29,013 nt of DNA from Clostridiales bacterium UBA3953 (GTDB taxonomy: Bacteria > Bacillota > Clostridia > Oscillospirales > CAG-272): positions 1 through 29,013 of the forward strand of contig DGDL01000078.1 of NCBI GenBank assembly GCA_002385415.1, written 5' to 3'. The notes beneath the pieces were generated by a model, which saw only the letters and a program-made list of their open reading frames with translations, was not told the origin of the DNA and did not search any database. Below are positions 22,576-29,013 of the stretch, piece after piece (the first letter of the stretch is position 1; every line of letters begins with the position of its first letter). A program made the translations under genes and the position numbers.

Positions 22576-22824
22576 ATGTTTCTTCATATTGGCAACAATA
22601 AAAATTTGAGACAGCGCGATGTTGTCGGGATTTTCGATTCCGATACAGCGACTGTTTCCCCTATTACAAAAGAATTTTTAAGACAAAAACAACGGGAAAA
22701 CAAACTGTTTTCAGCAAGCGGCGAGCTGCCGAAGTCGTTTGTACTTCTTGCAAACGGAGAGGTTTGGCTTTCCCAGCTGTCAACTGCGGCACTGCTCGGC
22801 AGAAGCCGCAAAATTGAAGGATAG
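22576..22824 (+). CDS. remB: RemB-like extracellular matrix regulator (DUF370)
   Basis: This 82-residue protein of the DUF370 family corresponds to B. subtilis YaaB/RemB, which lies at the same place between recF and gyrB and influences biofilm matrix genes. Diagnostic parts are MFLHIGNN, the RDVVGIFD motif (14-21), SPITKEFL (28-35), and PKSFVLLANGEVWLSQLSTAALLGR (52-76). GGGGA lies about 8 bases before the ATG. The role in this organism is inferred only from family and synteny; the related RemA is a DNA-binding protein. Confidence 0.9.
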   Translation: MFLHIGNNKNLRQRDVVGIFDSDTATVSPITKEFLRQKQRENKLFSASGELPKSFVLLANGEVWLSQLSTAALLGRSRKIEG

Positions 22825-22878
22825 CCTCATCGGCAGCAGTAGCCGCTAAGTTACGAATAGGAAGGCGTTTGCATAATT

Positions 22879-24942
22879 ATGGCAGAAGTACAAAACAATT
22901 TCGACGATACAATTTATAGTGAAGAACAAATCCAGGTACTTGAGGGACTGGAAGCTGTTCGCAAACGTCCGGGCATGTATGTGGGCTCGACGTCAACGAG
23001 CGGCTTGCACCATCTTGTATACGAGATAGTCGACAACTCCATTGACGAAGCGCTTGCCGGGGCGTGTACGGAAATTCATATTACGCTACACGCCGACGGG
23101 AGCGTTTCGGTGAGGGACAACGGTCGAGGTATTCCCACAGGTATACACCAAAAGATGGGCATACCTACGCCCGAAGTCGTGTTTACTGTATTGCACGCCG
23201 GCGGTAAGTTCGGCGGAAGCGGTTATAATATCTCGGGAGGACTGCACGGCGTCGGCGCATCGGTCGTCAACGCCTTGTCGGAATGGCTCGAGTACGAGGA
23301 CTGCTACGAAGGATATTGCTATAAGCAGCGTTTCGAGCGTGGGAAGGTCGTCGTGCCGTACACCTGTGTAGGCGAGACTGAACGGCACGGGTTGACGGTT
23401 AGGTTTAAACCCGATCCGGAGATATTTGAAGACACTGTTTTCGACTATACCACGCTGCTCAACCGAATGCGCGAGCAGGCGTTCCTCAATGCGGGTCTGA
23501 AAATTGTCCTGCGCGACGAGCGTAAGCTCGAACAGCAGGAACCCAAAACAAAAGAAATCGCAGATAGCGACGATGAAGACGGCTCGAGCGAAAATACCGA
23601 TGAAAATCGCGAAAGTGTCGAGCAGATCCGCGGTACGACTGTAAAGACAGAGGACGGGATAATCGAAACCACGCTCTGCTATGAGGGCGGAATCGTAAGT
23701 TTTGTTGAACACCTCAACGCTATAAAGCATACAGAGGTAATTCATCCCGAAGTGATATATATGAAGGCCACTCGCGGCTCATATATAGCTGAGGTGGCAC
23801 TTCAGTATAACGACACCTACAACGAAACGCTTTATACCTTTGCGAACAATATTTTGACCCGTGAAGGCGGAACGCACGAAACGGGATTTAAAACGGCACT
23901 TACCAAAGTCGCAAACGAATATGCGCGCAAACTCGGTATTCTGAAAGAAGACGACAAGAAACTTACCGGCGAGGATGTGCGCGAAGGACTTTGCGCTGTG
24001 GTTAGCGTCAAATTGCGCGACGCCCAGTTTGAAGGCCAGACAAAAGCCAAACTGGGAAACAGCAAAATGCGCACATTTGTGGATTCGCTCGTGACCGAAA
24101 AGCTTGCCGAATATTTTGAGGAAAACCCCTCCGTCGCGCGCGCCATTCTTGAAAAGGCCATGCAGGCCTGCCGCGCCCGCGAAGCAGCGAGAAAGGCACG
24201 GGAGCTGAGCCGCAAAGGCCCGCTCGAAGGCGCGTCGCTGCCCGGACGGTTGTGGGACTGTCAGGAAAAACGCCCCGAGCTTACCGAGCTCTTTCTGGTT
24301 GAGGGTAACTCGGCGGGCGGTTCGGCAAAAGACGGCCGGTACAGCCGGTTCCAGGCGATTTTGCCGCTGCGCGGTAAGGTACTGAACGTTGAAAAGAGCA
24401 GGCTGGACAAGATATACACAAACTCTCATCTTGTACCGATAATTAAAGCCATCGGGTGTGGGATAGGCGAAGATTTTGATATTACAAAACTCCGCTATGG
24501 CAAGATAATCATTATGGCCGACGCGGACGTTGACGGCTCGCATATCAGAGTTTTGCTGCTCACTTTCTTCTTCCGGCACATGAGACCGCTTATTGAAAAC
24601 GGTCATGTCTACCTTGCCCAGCCGCCTCTTTACGAAATAATAAAGGGTAAAAAGTCTCACTATGCGTTCAACGAAGAAGAGCGAGACAGGCTGATAAAAG
24701 AGCTTGGCGGCGACAATCCCAGCAGCGTTATCGTAAAGCGCTACAAAGGTCTTGGTGAAATGAACCCCAAGCAGCTCAGCGAAACGACGATGGACCCCGC
24801 CCGCAGGAATTTGCTCCGCGTGACGGTCGAGGATGCGATGGCCTGCGACGAGATTTTCTCGGTGCTGATGGGCGACAAAGTCGAGCCGCGCCGCCAGTTT
24901 ATTGAGGAAAACGCAAAATACGTTAAAGAACTGGATATTTAA
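22879..24942 (+). CDS. gyrB: DNA gyrase subunit B
   Basis: GyrB supplies ATPase and part of the cleavage site for negative supercoiling. The 687-residue protein has the GHKL ATPase domain with catalytic Glu49 and Asn53 in YEIVDNSIDEA, DNGRGIP (80-86) and GGLHGVG (120-126). The TOPRIM domain follows, with LVEGNSAGGSAK (473-484) and DADVDGSHI (548-556), and the tail motif YKGLGEMNPKQL (622-633). It is about 40-50 residues longer than common GyrB because of an acidic insertion near 219-256. The residue equivalent to E. coli Arg136 is Tyr145. ParE is less likely, given the position after recF and remB. AGGAAGG lies 13 bases upstream, a slightly long gap. gyrA does not follow. Confidence 0.95.
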   Translation: MAEVQNNFDDTIYSEEQIQVLEGLEAVRKRPGMYVGSTSTSGLHHLVYEIVDNSIDEALAGACTEIHITLHADGSVSVRDNGRGIPTGIHQKMGIPTPEVVFTVLHAGGKFGGSGYNISGGLHGVGASVVNALSEWLEYEDCYEGYCYKQRFERGKVVVPYTCVGETERHGLTVRFKPDPEIFEDTVFDYTTLLNRMREQAFLNAGLKIVLRDERKLEQQEPKTKEIADSDDEDGSSENTDENRESVEQIRGTTVKTEDGIIETTLCYEGGIVSFVEHLNAIKHTEVIHPEVIYMKATRGSYIAEVALQYNDTYNETLYTFANNILTREGGTHETGFKTALTKVANEYARKLGILKEDDKKLTGEDVREGLCAVVSVKLRDAQFEGQTKAKLGNSKMRTFVDSLVTEKLAEYFEENPSVARAILEKAMQACRAREAARKARELSRKGPLEGASLPGRLWDCQEKRPELTELFLVEGNSAGGSAKDGRYSRFQAILPLRGKVLNVEKSRLDKIYTNSHLVPIIKAIGCGIGEDFDITKLRYGKIIIMADADVDGSHIRVLLLTFFFRHMRPLIENGHVYLAQPPLYEIIKGKKSHYAFNEEERDRLIKELGGDNPSSVIVKRYKGLGEMNPKQLSETTMDPARRNLLRVTVEDAMACDEIFSVLMGDKVEPRRQFIEENAKYVKELDI

Positions 24943-24948
24943 AGTATT

Positions 24949-25374
24949 GTGCTGACTGTGACGGTAATTGTCGCGGGTAAAACATCCGAACGTTGGCAGG
25001 ATGCTGCCTGCGAAGAGTATATAAAACGGCTCGGCGCCTTCTGCCGGTTCAATCTTATACAAATCAAAGAGGGCGAATCCGCGATTCCAAAGCTGCCGCA
25101 AAAGGCATATAAAATTGCGCTTTGCGTCGAAGGCGTCGAGCTTGACTCTCCGGGCCTCGCCGATTTGATTAATCGTACGGCAAACCGGGGAATATCGGAG
25201 ATTGCATTTGTGGTCGGTGGTTCGGACGGGCTTACGGAAGCAGAGAAAGCGGCATGCGATTTGCGGCTGTCGTTTTCCAAGCTGACTTTCCCGCACGGAA
25301 TGATAAGAGTTTTTCTGCTTGAGCAGATTTATCGCGCATTCACCATAATAAAAGGGTTAAAGTACCATAAATGA
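24949..25374 (+). CDS. rlmH: 23S rRNA (pseudouridine-1915) N3-methyltransferase RlmH, short form
   Basis: RlmH methylates pseudouridine 1915 in helix 69 of 23S rRNA using S-adenosylmethionine and acts on assembled ribosomes. The 141-residue protein has the SPOUT knot, with AFVVGGSDGL (about 85-94) and the C-terminal motif FPHGMIRVFLLEQIYRA with YHK at the end. It is about 18 residues shorter than the usual 159. The missing part falls near residues 40-50, where the longer helix before the AL-D-x-x-G strand is reduced. The GTG start, 6 bases after the gyrB stop, is chosen to match the family N-terminus. A second GTG nine bases on is possible. The end overlaps the next gene as ATGA. Confidence 0.92.
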   Translation: MLTVTVIVAGKTSERWQDAACEEYIKRLGAFCRFNLIQIKEGESAIPKLPQKAYKIALCVEGVELDSPGLADLINRTANRGISEIAFVVGGSDGLTEAEKAACDLRLSFSKLTFPHGMIRVFLLEQIYRAFTIIKGLKYHK

Positions 25375-27161
25375 GAAAAATCATAAAGCTTGTCGTGTCG
25401 CGTTTATTTGCGGTACTGGTGCTGGGTTTCTTTGCGGCAGCGCTTATACTGTATCAAGCCGGAAAATATGATGTTTCTTTTATCCCGCGCGAAACCGAAT
25501 CGGCAGAAACCTCGGACGGCGTGTCCCGTCAGGGGAGCGCTTCGACTTTTACCGAATCGCGCATAGATAGCGGTGCCAATATTGTCGACAGCACCAATGC
25601 CACAGGTCAGGATGAGACCACGTCCAACGAGCCGGCAGCTTGGGTAGACGAGTATAGGGCGTTTCTTGAAAATTTAAAGAGCTATGAAACGCTTGTTTCT
25701 TTGGGTTATGCCGAAACCGGTGCGATGTTCGACTCGTCTAATCACGTTTTGGCGATTTTGCCGCATCCGTTCGATTATCCGAAGACGCTAAGTTACCGCA
25801 AAGAAACAGAAGAGTACACAGAGCGTGTGGCTACATCGCTCGGTTATGAAACCAGGTTTAAAACCCGAGAGGTTAGTCGGCCGGCTCTCAAGCTCTATAT
25901 GGGATTGAGAGTGATTGACAACGGCGACGGCACTTATGGTATATATGACAAGTACGGCAGAAGAATTGCCGGCAGGGCATACCCGTTCTCAGAAGTTTTT
26001 GCCCGGGACAGCAGCGGTAACCCCATAGTGCGATACGCAGAGAAATACTATGCCGTTCATTCCGACGGCACGTTTGAGGAAACTCAGTTTGATCCGGACA
26101 GTTTGCCCGGCGTGGTTTTCGATGCGCCCGTTTACTATGCGAAATCAAGCGTAAAATTGTACCCGTACTCGCAGGAGCGCGTCGTGCACGTCATGATCGA
26201 AACCGACGAGCGCAGAAACAAAATAATCACCGTGCTGGCTAATCTTTCGGTTGAAGAATTTGAGGAAGAACAGGCGGCAAAAGAGGCAATGGCAAAATCG
26301 GCAGAAACGGCGCCGCCTCCTGAAACCCAGCCGCCAGCCCCGCAAATCGACCCGCTTACCGGAAAGCCCGTCGAGCAGCCGGAAACCACATCTGTGACAG
26401 AGGCTGAAATTGTGCCTGAAGCAACGGCTGCCGTAAAGCCTGTGAGCGCAAACGCTCCGGTATTTGAATACAGGCGGGAAAAGCTTTGGGGCTTTAAAGA
26501 TGAAGCCGGAAGTGTGGCAATAACCGCACAATACAAAGCAGCCTATGCTTTTTCCGACAACGGTTTGGCTGCGGTAGTGGGCTATAACGGCGAGCTTAAA
26601 TTTATAGACACGGCAGGGCGCACGGTGATAAATCCTTATGGGAACATTCTTTACCTTGCCGAGTTTGACAACAGAAGGACATACGACGGCTATTATCCCG
26701 CCGACACAAGGCTGCCGGAAAATTTGGGCATGTACTACTTTGACCATGGACTTGTGCGAGTGCGCCGTCAGCTAAAAGACTATTACTTTAAGCATCGTGT
26801 TGCGCTGGACAAAGATTATCTTATTGACAGAAACGGCGTATACTTTGATATACCCGAAAACTATAATCTCATAGCTTACTCTGACGGCGTGTTGACGCTT
26901 GAAAAAGACGGCTACTATGGTTATTACAGCCATCGCGGTTACTGGATAGCTCAGCCTATTTACACGGTTTGCAAACCTTTTGTCCAGGGACTTGGCGTTA
27001 TAGGGTTTAAAAACGGCAGATGCGGAATGATTGACACAGAGGGCAATATTGTAATACCGTTTGCGTTCGACTATATCTCCCAGCCGTCGGACGGCGTTAT
27101 CGCAGCGTACTCAAAACTTGGCGGCTGGACAGAATTTATCACGATGGAAAAGGCCGGATAA
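25371..27161 (+). CDS. Membrane-anchored WG-repeat protein
   Basis: This is a 596-residue protein with an N-terminal signal anchor (basic start, hydrophobic 9-28), a Ser/Thr/Glu-rich linker (38-90) and a largely extracytoplasmic remainder. WG (KWG) repeats, short beta units with a W/Y-G-x-x-D-x-x-G core, are visible near residues 188-200 (TYGIYDKYGR), 371-385 (KLWGFKDEAGSV), 514-525 (GYYGYYSHRGYW) and 549-563 (RCGMIDTEGNIVIP), with degenerate ones between. A Pro/Glu/Thr-rich spacer (about 300-360) splits the protein into two halves. WG repeats are thought to mediate binding, and no enzyme domain is seen. Its ATG overlaps the rlmH stop codon. The substrate or partner is unknown. Confidence 0.85.
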   Translation: MRKIIKLVVSRLFAVLVLGFFAAALILYQAGKYDVSFIPRETESAETSDGVSRQGSASTFTESRIDSGANIVDSTNATGQDETTSNEPAAWVDEYRAFLENLKSYETLVSLGYAETGAMFDSSNHVLAILPHPFDYPKTLSYRKETEEYTERVATSLGYETRFKTREVSRPALKLYMGLRVIDNGDGTYGIYDKYGRRIAGRAYPFSEVFARDSSGNPIVRYAEKYYAVHSDGTFEETQFDPDSLPGVVFDAPVYYAKSSVKLYPYSQERVVHVMIETDERRNKIITVLANLSVEEFEEEQAAKEAMAKSAETAPPPETQPPAPQIDPLTGKPVEQPETTSVTEAEIVPEATAAVKPVSANAPVFEYRREKLWGFKDEAGSVAITAQYKAAYAFSDNGLAAVVGYNGELKFIDTAGRTVINPYGNILYLAEFDNRRTYDGYYPADTRLPENLGMYYFDHGLVRVRRQLKDYYFKHRVALDKDYLIDRNGVYFDIPENYNLIAYSDGVLTLEKDGYYGYYSHRGYWIAQPIYTVCKPFVQGLGVIGFKNGRCGMIDTEGNIVIPFAFDYISQPSDGVIAAYSKLGGWTEFITMEKAG

Positions 27162-27205
27162 AGGCAAAGCGCTGTGTCGCAATTTTAAGTTTAAAGGTGA
27201 AATAA

Positions 27206-27571
27206 ATGGCACAATACAGACAGGATAAAATCAACGACAGGTTGACCGAGGAGATGGCGGAAATTTTGCGCGAGATAAAAGACCCGCGTATCAGCAGCGT
27301 TTTTATATCGGTGACAGGTGCGGAATGTACGCCGGATTTTAAATATGCAAAAATTTATTATTCGGTGCTCGGCAATCATGACCCCGACGAGGTCGTCGCG
27401 GGGCTGAAAAGTGCAACCGGCTTTATTCGCCGCGAACTTGCAAAAAGGGTCAATCTGCGTGTGACGCCCGAACTTAGATTTATATACGACGAGTCGCTTA
27501 AACGAGGCGACGAGATCAACCGTTTGTTTAAATCAATCGAGGAAAAAGAAGAACCAGACAGCAATAATTGA
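27206..27571 (+). CDS. rbfA: Ribosome-binding factor A
   Basis: RbfA is a KH-fold protein that matures the 5' end of 16S rRNA and binds the free 30S subunit. The 121-residue protein begins with the conserved RQDKINDRLTEEMAEILRE and contains IKDPRISSVFISVTGAECTPDFKYAKIYYSVLG-type strands (residues about 30-62), then the family segment LRVTPELRFIYDESLKRG (about 88-105). AAAGGTGA lies about 7 bases before the ATG. It precedes nrnA, the usual Firmicute order, separated by 73 bases that contain a long hairpin. Confidence 0.95.
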   Translation: MAQYRQDKINDRLTEEMAEILREIKDPRISSVFISVTGAECTPDFKYAKIYYSVLGNHDPDEVVAGLKSATGFIRRELAKRVNLRVTPELRFIYDESLKRGDEINRLFKSIEEKEEPDSNN

Positions 27572-27583
27572 GAAGGAAGTAGC

Positions 27584-27631
27584 CCTTTCAGTTCGGTGTG
27601 GCACATAGATTTTGCCGACCGAACCGAAAGG
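27584..27631 (+). promoter_or_regulatory. Long hairpin between rbfA and nrnA
   Basis: CCTTTCAGTTCGGT (27584-27597) pairs with ACCGAACCGAAAGG (27618-27631): 14 positions with one A-C mismatch. An inner GGCA/TGCC pair extends it. There is no T-run after it, so it is not a classical terminator. The 3' arm contains GAAAGG, the only purine-rich block upstream of the nrnA start, so it could limit nrnA translation or be a processing site. Confidence 0.6.
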
Positions 27632-27644
27632 CATGACATAAGAA

Positions 27645-28622
27645 ATGGAAAACAATATAACTCTACCGGAAATAGCAGAAAAACTCAAAGAAGCACGGTC
27701 GATACTTATCTTCATGCATCGCCGACCGGACGGCGACACAGTCGGCAGCGCATACGGTATCAAATACGCGATGCCGGAAAAAGAGGTATACTGCCTGTGT
27801 GCCGACGATATTCCCTCAAGACTTCAGTATATAAGCAAGGCGCCGTTTGAAAGCTGTCCCGACGATTTTGAGCCCGACCTTATCATAGCGGTTGATGCCG
27901 CATCGCCCGGCCTGCTGGGACGGTTTGGGGACGAGATTATAGATATAAAAATTGACCACCACGAGACGTCGGAAGATTACGCCGAATACAACTACACAGA
28001 TCCGACCGCCGCCGCGACGGGCGAGATAGTGTATAAAATTCTCAAAATTTGCGGGGCAACAATTACGCCCGATGCCGCAAACGCAATTTATTCGGCGATA
28101 AGCTCGGATACTGGCGGGTTCAGATACAGCAACACTACGGCTGAAACGCTGCGCATTGCGGCTGATCTGTGTGAGGCCGGCGCCGATATGGCAGAGTGCA
28201 GCCACATGCTTTTCGAAAGCCGCACACAAGCCGAGGTGCGCGCTCTCTCTGCGGTGTATGCAAACATACGTTATTTTGAAAACGGCGGCGTTGCGGTCGT
28301 CAATATGACAAACGAAATTAAAAAACGCTATAATATAACCGATGACGACGTGGGCGAAATCAGCTCCATACCTCGCGAAATCGAGGGCGTCGAGCTTGCG
28401 GTTACAATTCGCCAGCTTTCAAACTCGCCCGACAGGTATAAAATCTCCATGCGCAGCGGACGGTTTGTAGACGTCGATAAGATATGCGCGCTTTTCGGCG
28501 GAGGAGGCCACTCGAGAGCGGCCGGCGGCGAGATAAGCGCTCAAAATCCGCAGCAGGCAGAGCGGATTGTACTAAAGTATGCCATCGACGCATACAGAAA
28601 CAGCATGCCAAAGCCGCGATAA
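27645..28622 (+). CDS. nrnA: DHH-DHHA1 phosphoesterase, NrnA type (nano-RNase / pAp phosphatase)
   Basis: NrnA degrades short oligoribonucleotides and/or dephosphorylates 3'-phosphoadenosine 5'-phosphate in the cytosol. In the 325-residue protein the manganese-binding DHH residues are visible: His25, Asp29 and Asp31 in HRRPDGDTVGS, Asp84 in VDAAS, the DHH triad 104-106, and Asp155 in SSDTGGFRYSNT. The C-terminal DHHA1 domain has GGGGHSRAAG (285-294). Length and order after rbfA are standard for Firmicutes. No truB follows in this window. The start has a weak Shine-Dalgarno, and the preceding hairpin may govern translation. Confidence 0.93.
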   Translation: MENNITLPEIAEKLKEARSILIFMHRRPDGDTVGSAYGIKYAMPEKEVYCLCADDIPSRLQYISKAPFESCPDDFEPDLIIAVDAASPGLLGRFGDEIIDIKIDHHETSEDYAEYNYTDPTAAATGEIVYKILKICGATITPDAANAIYSAISSDTGGFRYSNTTAETLRIAADLCEAGADMAECSHMLFESRTQAEVRALSAVYANIRYFENGGVAVVNMTNEIKKRYNITDDDVGEISSIPREIEGVELAVTIRQLSNSPDRYKISMRSGRFVDVDKICALFGGGGHSRAAGGEISAQNPQQAERIVLKYAIDAYRNSMPKPR

Positions 28623-28732
28623 GGGCTATACAGGCCGGTCGAACAGGGCAAAGTCCAATTTTACGTAACACAGTCACTCATGGCATCCACTCGCATAGAA
28701 TGTTATCAGAGCGGCGAAAGCGCGCTTACTTT

Positions 28733-28741
28733 GAGAGGAGG
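28733..28741 (+). promoter_or_regulatory. Strong ribosome binding site of the micropeptide gene
   Basis: GAGAGGAGG is nearly the full anti-16S complement. It stands 6 bases before the ATG at 28748. An ATG at 28742 abuts it and is too close to be used. Confidence 0.8.
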
Positions 28742-28747
28742 ATGTTA

Positions 28748-28840
28748 ATGAACTGCCTTTGCAACCTGTTCGACGATTGCAACATCTGGATACTCATCCT
28801 GGTGCTTGTGATTATATTCTGCACCTGCTGCAACAACTGA
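28748..28840 (+). CDS. Cysteine-rich single-pass membrane micropeptide (30 residues)
   Basis: This is a 30-residue open frame led by one of the best ribosome binding sites in the window and ended by TGA. It has an N-terminal Cys-rich part (Cys3, Cys5, Cys11, with two Asp at 9-10), one hydrophobic helix (residues 13-24, IWILILVLVIIF), and a C-terminal cluster Cys25, Cys27, Cys28 ending in two Asn. Six cysteines in 30 residues on both sides of a membrane helix suggest metal or disulfide chemistry, or palmitoyl-like anchoring, but no function is known to me. It lies 125 bases after nrnA and about 90 bases before an intrinsic terminator. It is too short for most gene finders. Synonymous-site conservation in relatives would settle whether it is real. 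Confidence 0.75.
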   Translation: MNCLCNLFDDCNIWILILVLVIIFCTCCNN

Positions 28841-28878
28841 ATCCAAAAAACGTAAAAAGTAACTCGCTTCACTGCGTG

Positions 28879-28912
28879 GCGCGCTTGAACCGTGACTAAA
28901 GCAGCGCGCTTG
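28879..28912. repeat. Short direct repeat GCGCGCTTG
   Basis: Two copies of GCGCGCTTG lie at 28879-28887 and 28904-28912. Because GCGCGC is self-complementary, the two copies could also pair as a hairpin with a bulge. Confidence 0.5.
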
Positions 28913-28931
28913 CTTGACTGCGATTTCCCGT

Positions 28932-28960
28932 GCGCGGGTATTTGCCCGCGCCGTTTTTTT
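28932..28960 (+). terminator. Intrinsic terminator after the micropeptide gene
   Basis: GCGCGGG, the loop TATTTG and CCCGCGC make a perfect 7-bp GC stem, followed by CG and seven T. Confidence 0.88.
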
Positions 28961-28977
28961 ATTTTATTATAAAATTG

Positions 28978-29006
28978 TTTACATGCTCATAAAAATGTTG
29001 TATAAT
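28978..29006 (+). promoter_or_regulatory. Promoter at the right window edge
   Basis: -35 TTTACA (28978-28983), a 17-base spacer and a perfect -10 TATAAT (29001-29006). It must drive a gene beyond the window. Confidence 0.75.
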
Positions 29007-29013
29007 GTAGCCG

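Larger units (their letters stand above)
28841..29013 (+). other. Intergenic region after the micropeptide gene
   Basis: This stretch holds a GCGCGCTTG repeat pair, an intrinsic terminator (28932-28960) and, at the right edge, a consensus promoter (28978-29006) for a gene outside the window. Confidence 0.7.

Noticed and set aside
22879..24942. ParE (topoisomerase IV) instead of GyrB
   Set aside because: Position after recF and remB near oriC and the YKGLGEMN tail favour GyrB; no parC is adjacent.
23779..25296. 505-codon open frame antisense to gyrB and rlmH
   Set aside because: It lies opposite two certain genes, has no ribosome binding site, and its composition is the mirror of gyrB codon use.
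28923..28960. Hairpin with T-run read as a CRISPR or attachment site
   Set aside because: Single GC stem followed by seven T is a plain intrinsic terminator; no spacers, repeats or recombinase nearby.

Overview
The window is chromosomal DNA from a low-to-mid GC Bacillota, most likely a Clostridia member. The reasons are the dnaA-dnaN-recF-remB-gyrB block, Firmicute-type sigma-A promoters with 17-bp spacers, strong GGAGG ribosome binding sites, and an Enterococcus-style V-type ATPase operon. No genus can be named from the sequence alone. No CRISPR array, insertion sequence, prophage, tRNA or rRNA was seen.

Left part (1-11695): the 5' end of lepA (minus strand, cut by the window edge) follows metA (minus). 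MetA carries Glu111, which predicts acetyl-CoA use. Divergent from metA is a small uncharacterised gene (1353-1973). A consensus promoter at 2065 then drives nine V-type ATPase genes in the order F(G/H-like)-I-K-E-C-G(F)-A-B-D (2127-10913). The K subunit has all the side chains that bind sodium in the E. hirae rotor. A DUF554 membrane protein follows with no spacer, and a bidirectional terminator closes the unit.

Middle part (11711-18305), all on the minus strand: rplY/ctc, a DUF421 membrane protein (probably starting at a rare AUU codon), a LiaF-like envelope protein, a LarA-family nickel racemase, a VanY-type D,D-carboxypeptidase (with Asp in place of the usual catalytic Glu), pfkA, and a small lipoprotein. 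The VanY, LarA and LiaF genes are 4 and 18 bases apart and look like a cell-envelope operon.

Right part (18424-29013), all on the plus strand: dnaA, the replication origin between dnaA and dnaN, dnaN, recF, remB, gyrB, rlmH, a membrane-anchored WG-repeat protein, rbfA, nrnA, and a 30-residue cysteine-rich membrane peptide absent from a standard long-ORF view. The origin has DnaA boxes, a run of DnaA-trios and an AT-rich unwinding element arranged as in B. subtilis. One DnaA box fills part of the spacer of the lipoprotein promoter. Genes on both sides of oriC point away from it, so they run with the replication forks. The exceptions are the V-ATPase operon and the 1353 gene, which face the leftward fork head-on.

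Most of the window is core housekeeping. The less ordinary items are the VanY-LarA-LiaF group, the lipoprotein promoter carrying a DnaA box, the AUU start, the cysteine-rich micropeptide, and the amino-acid replacements in VanY and GyrB.
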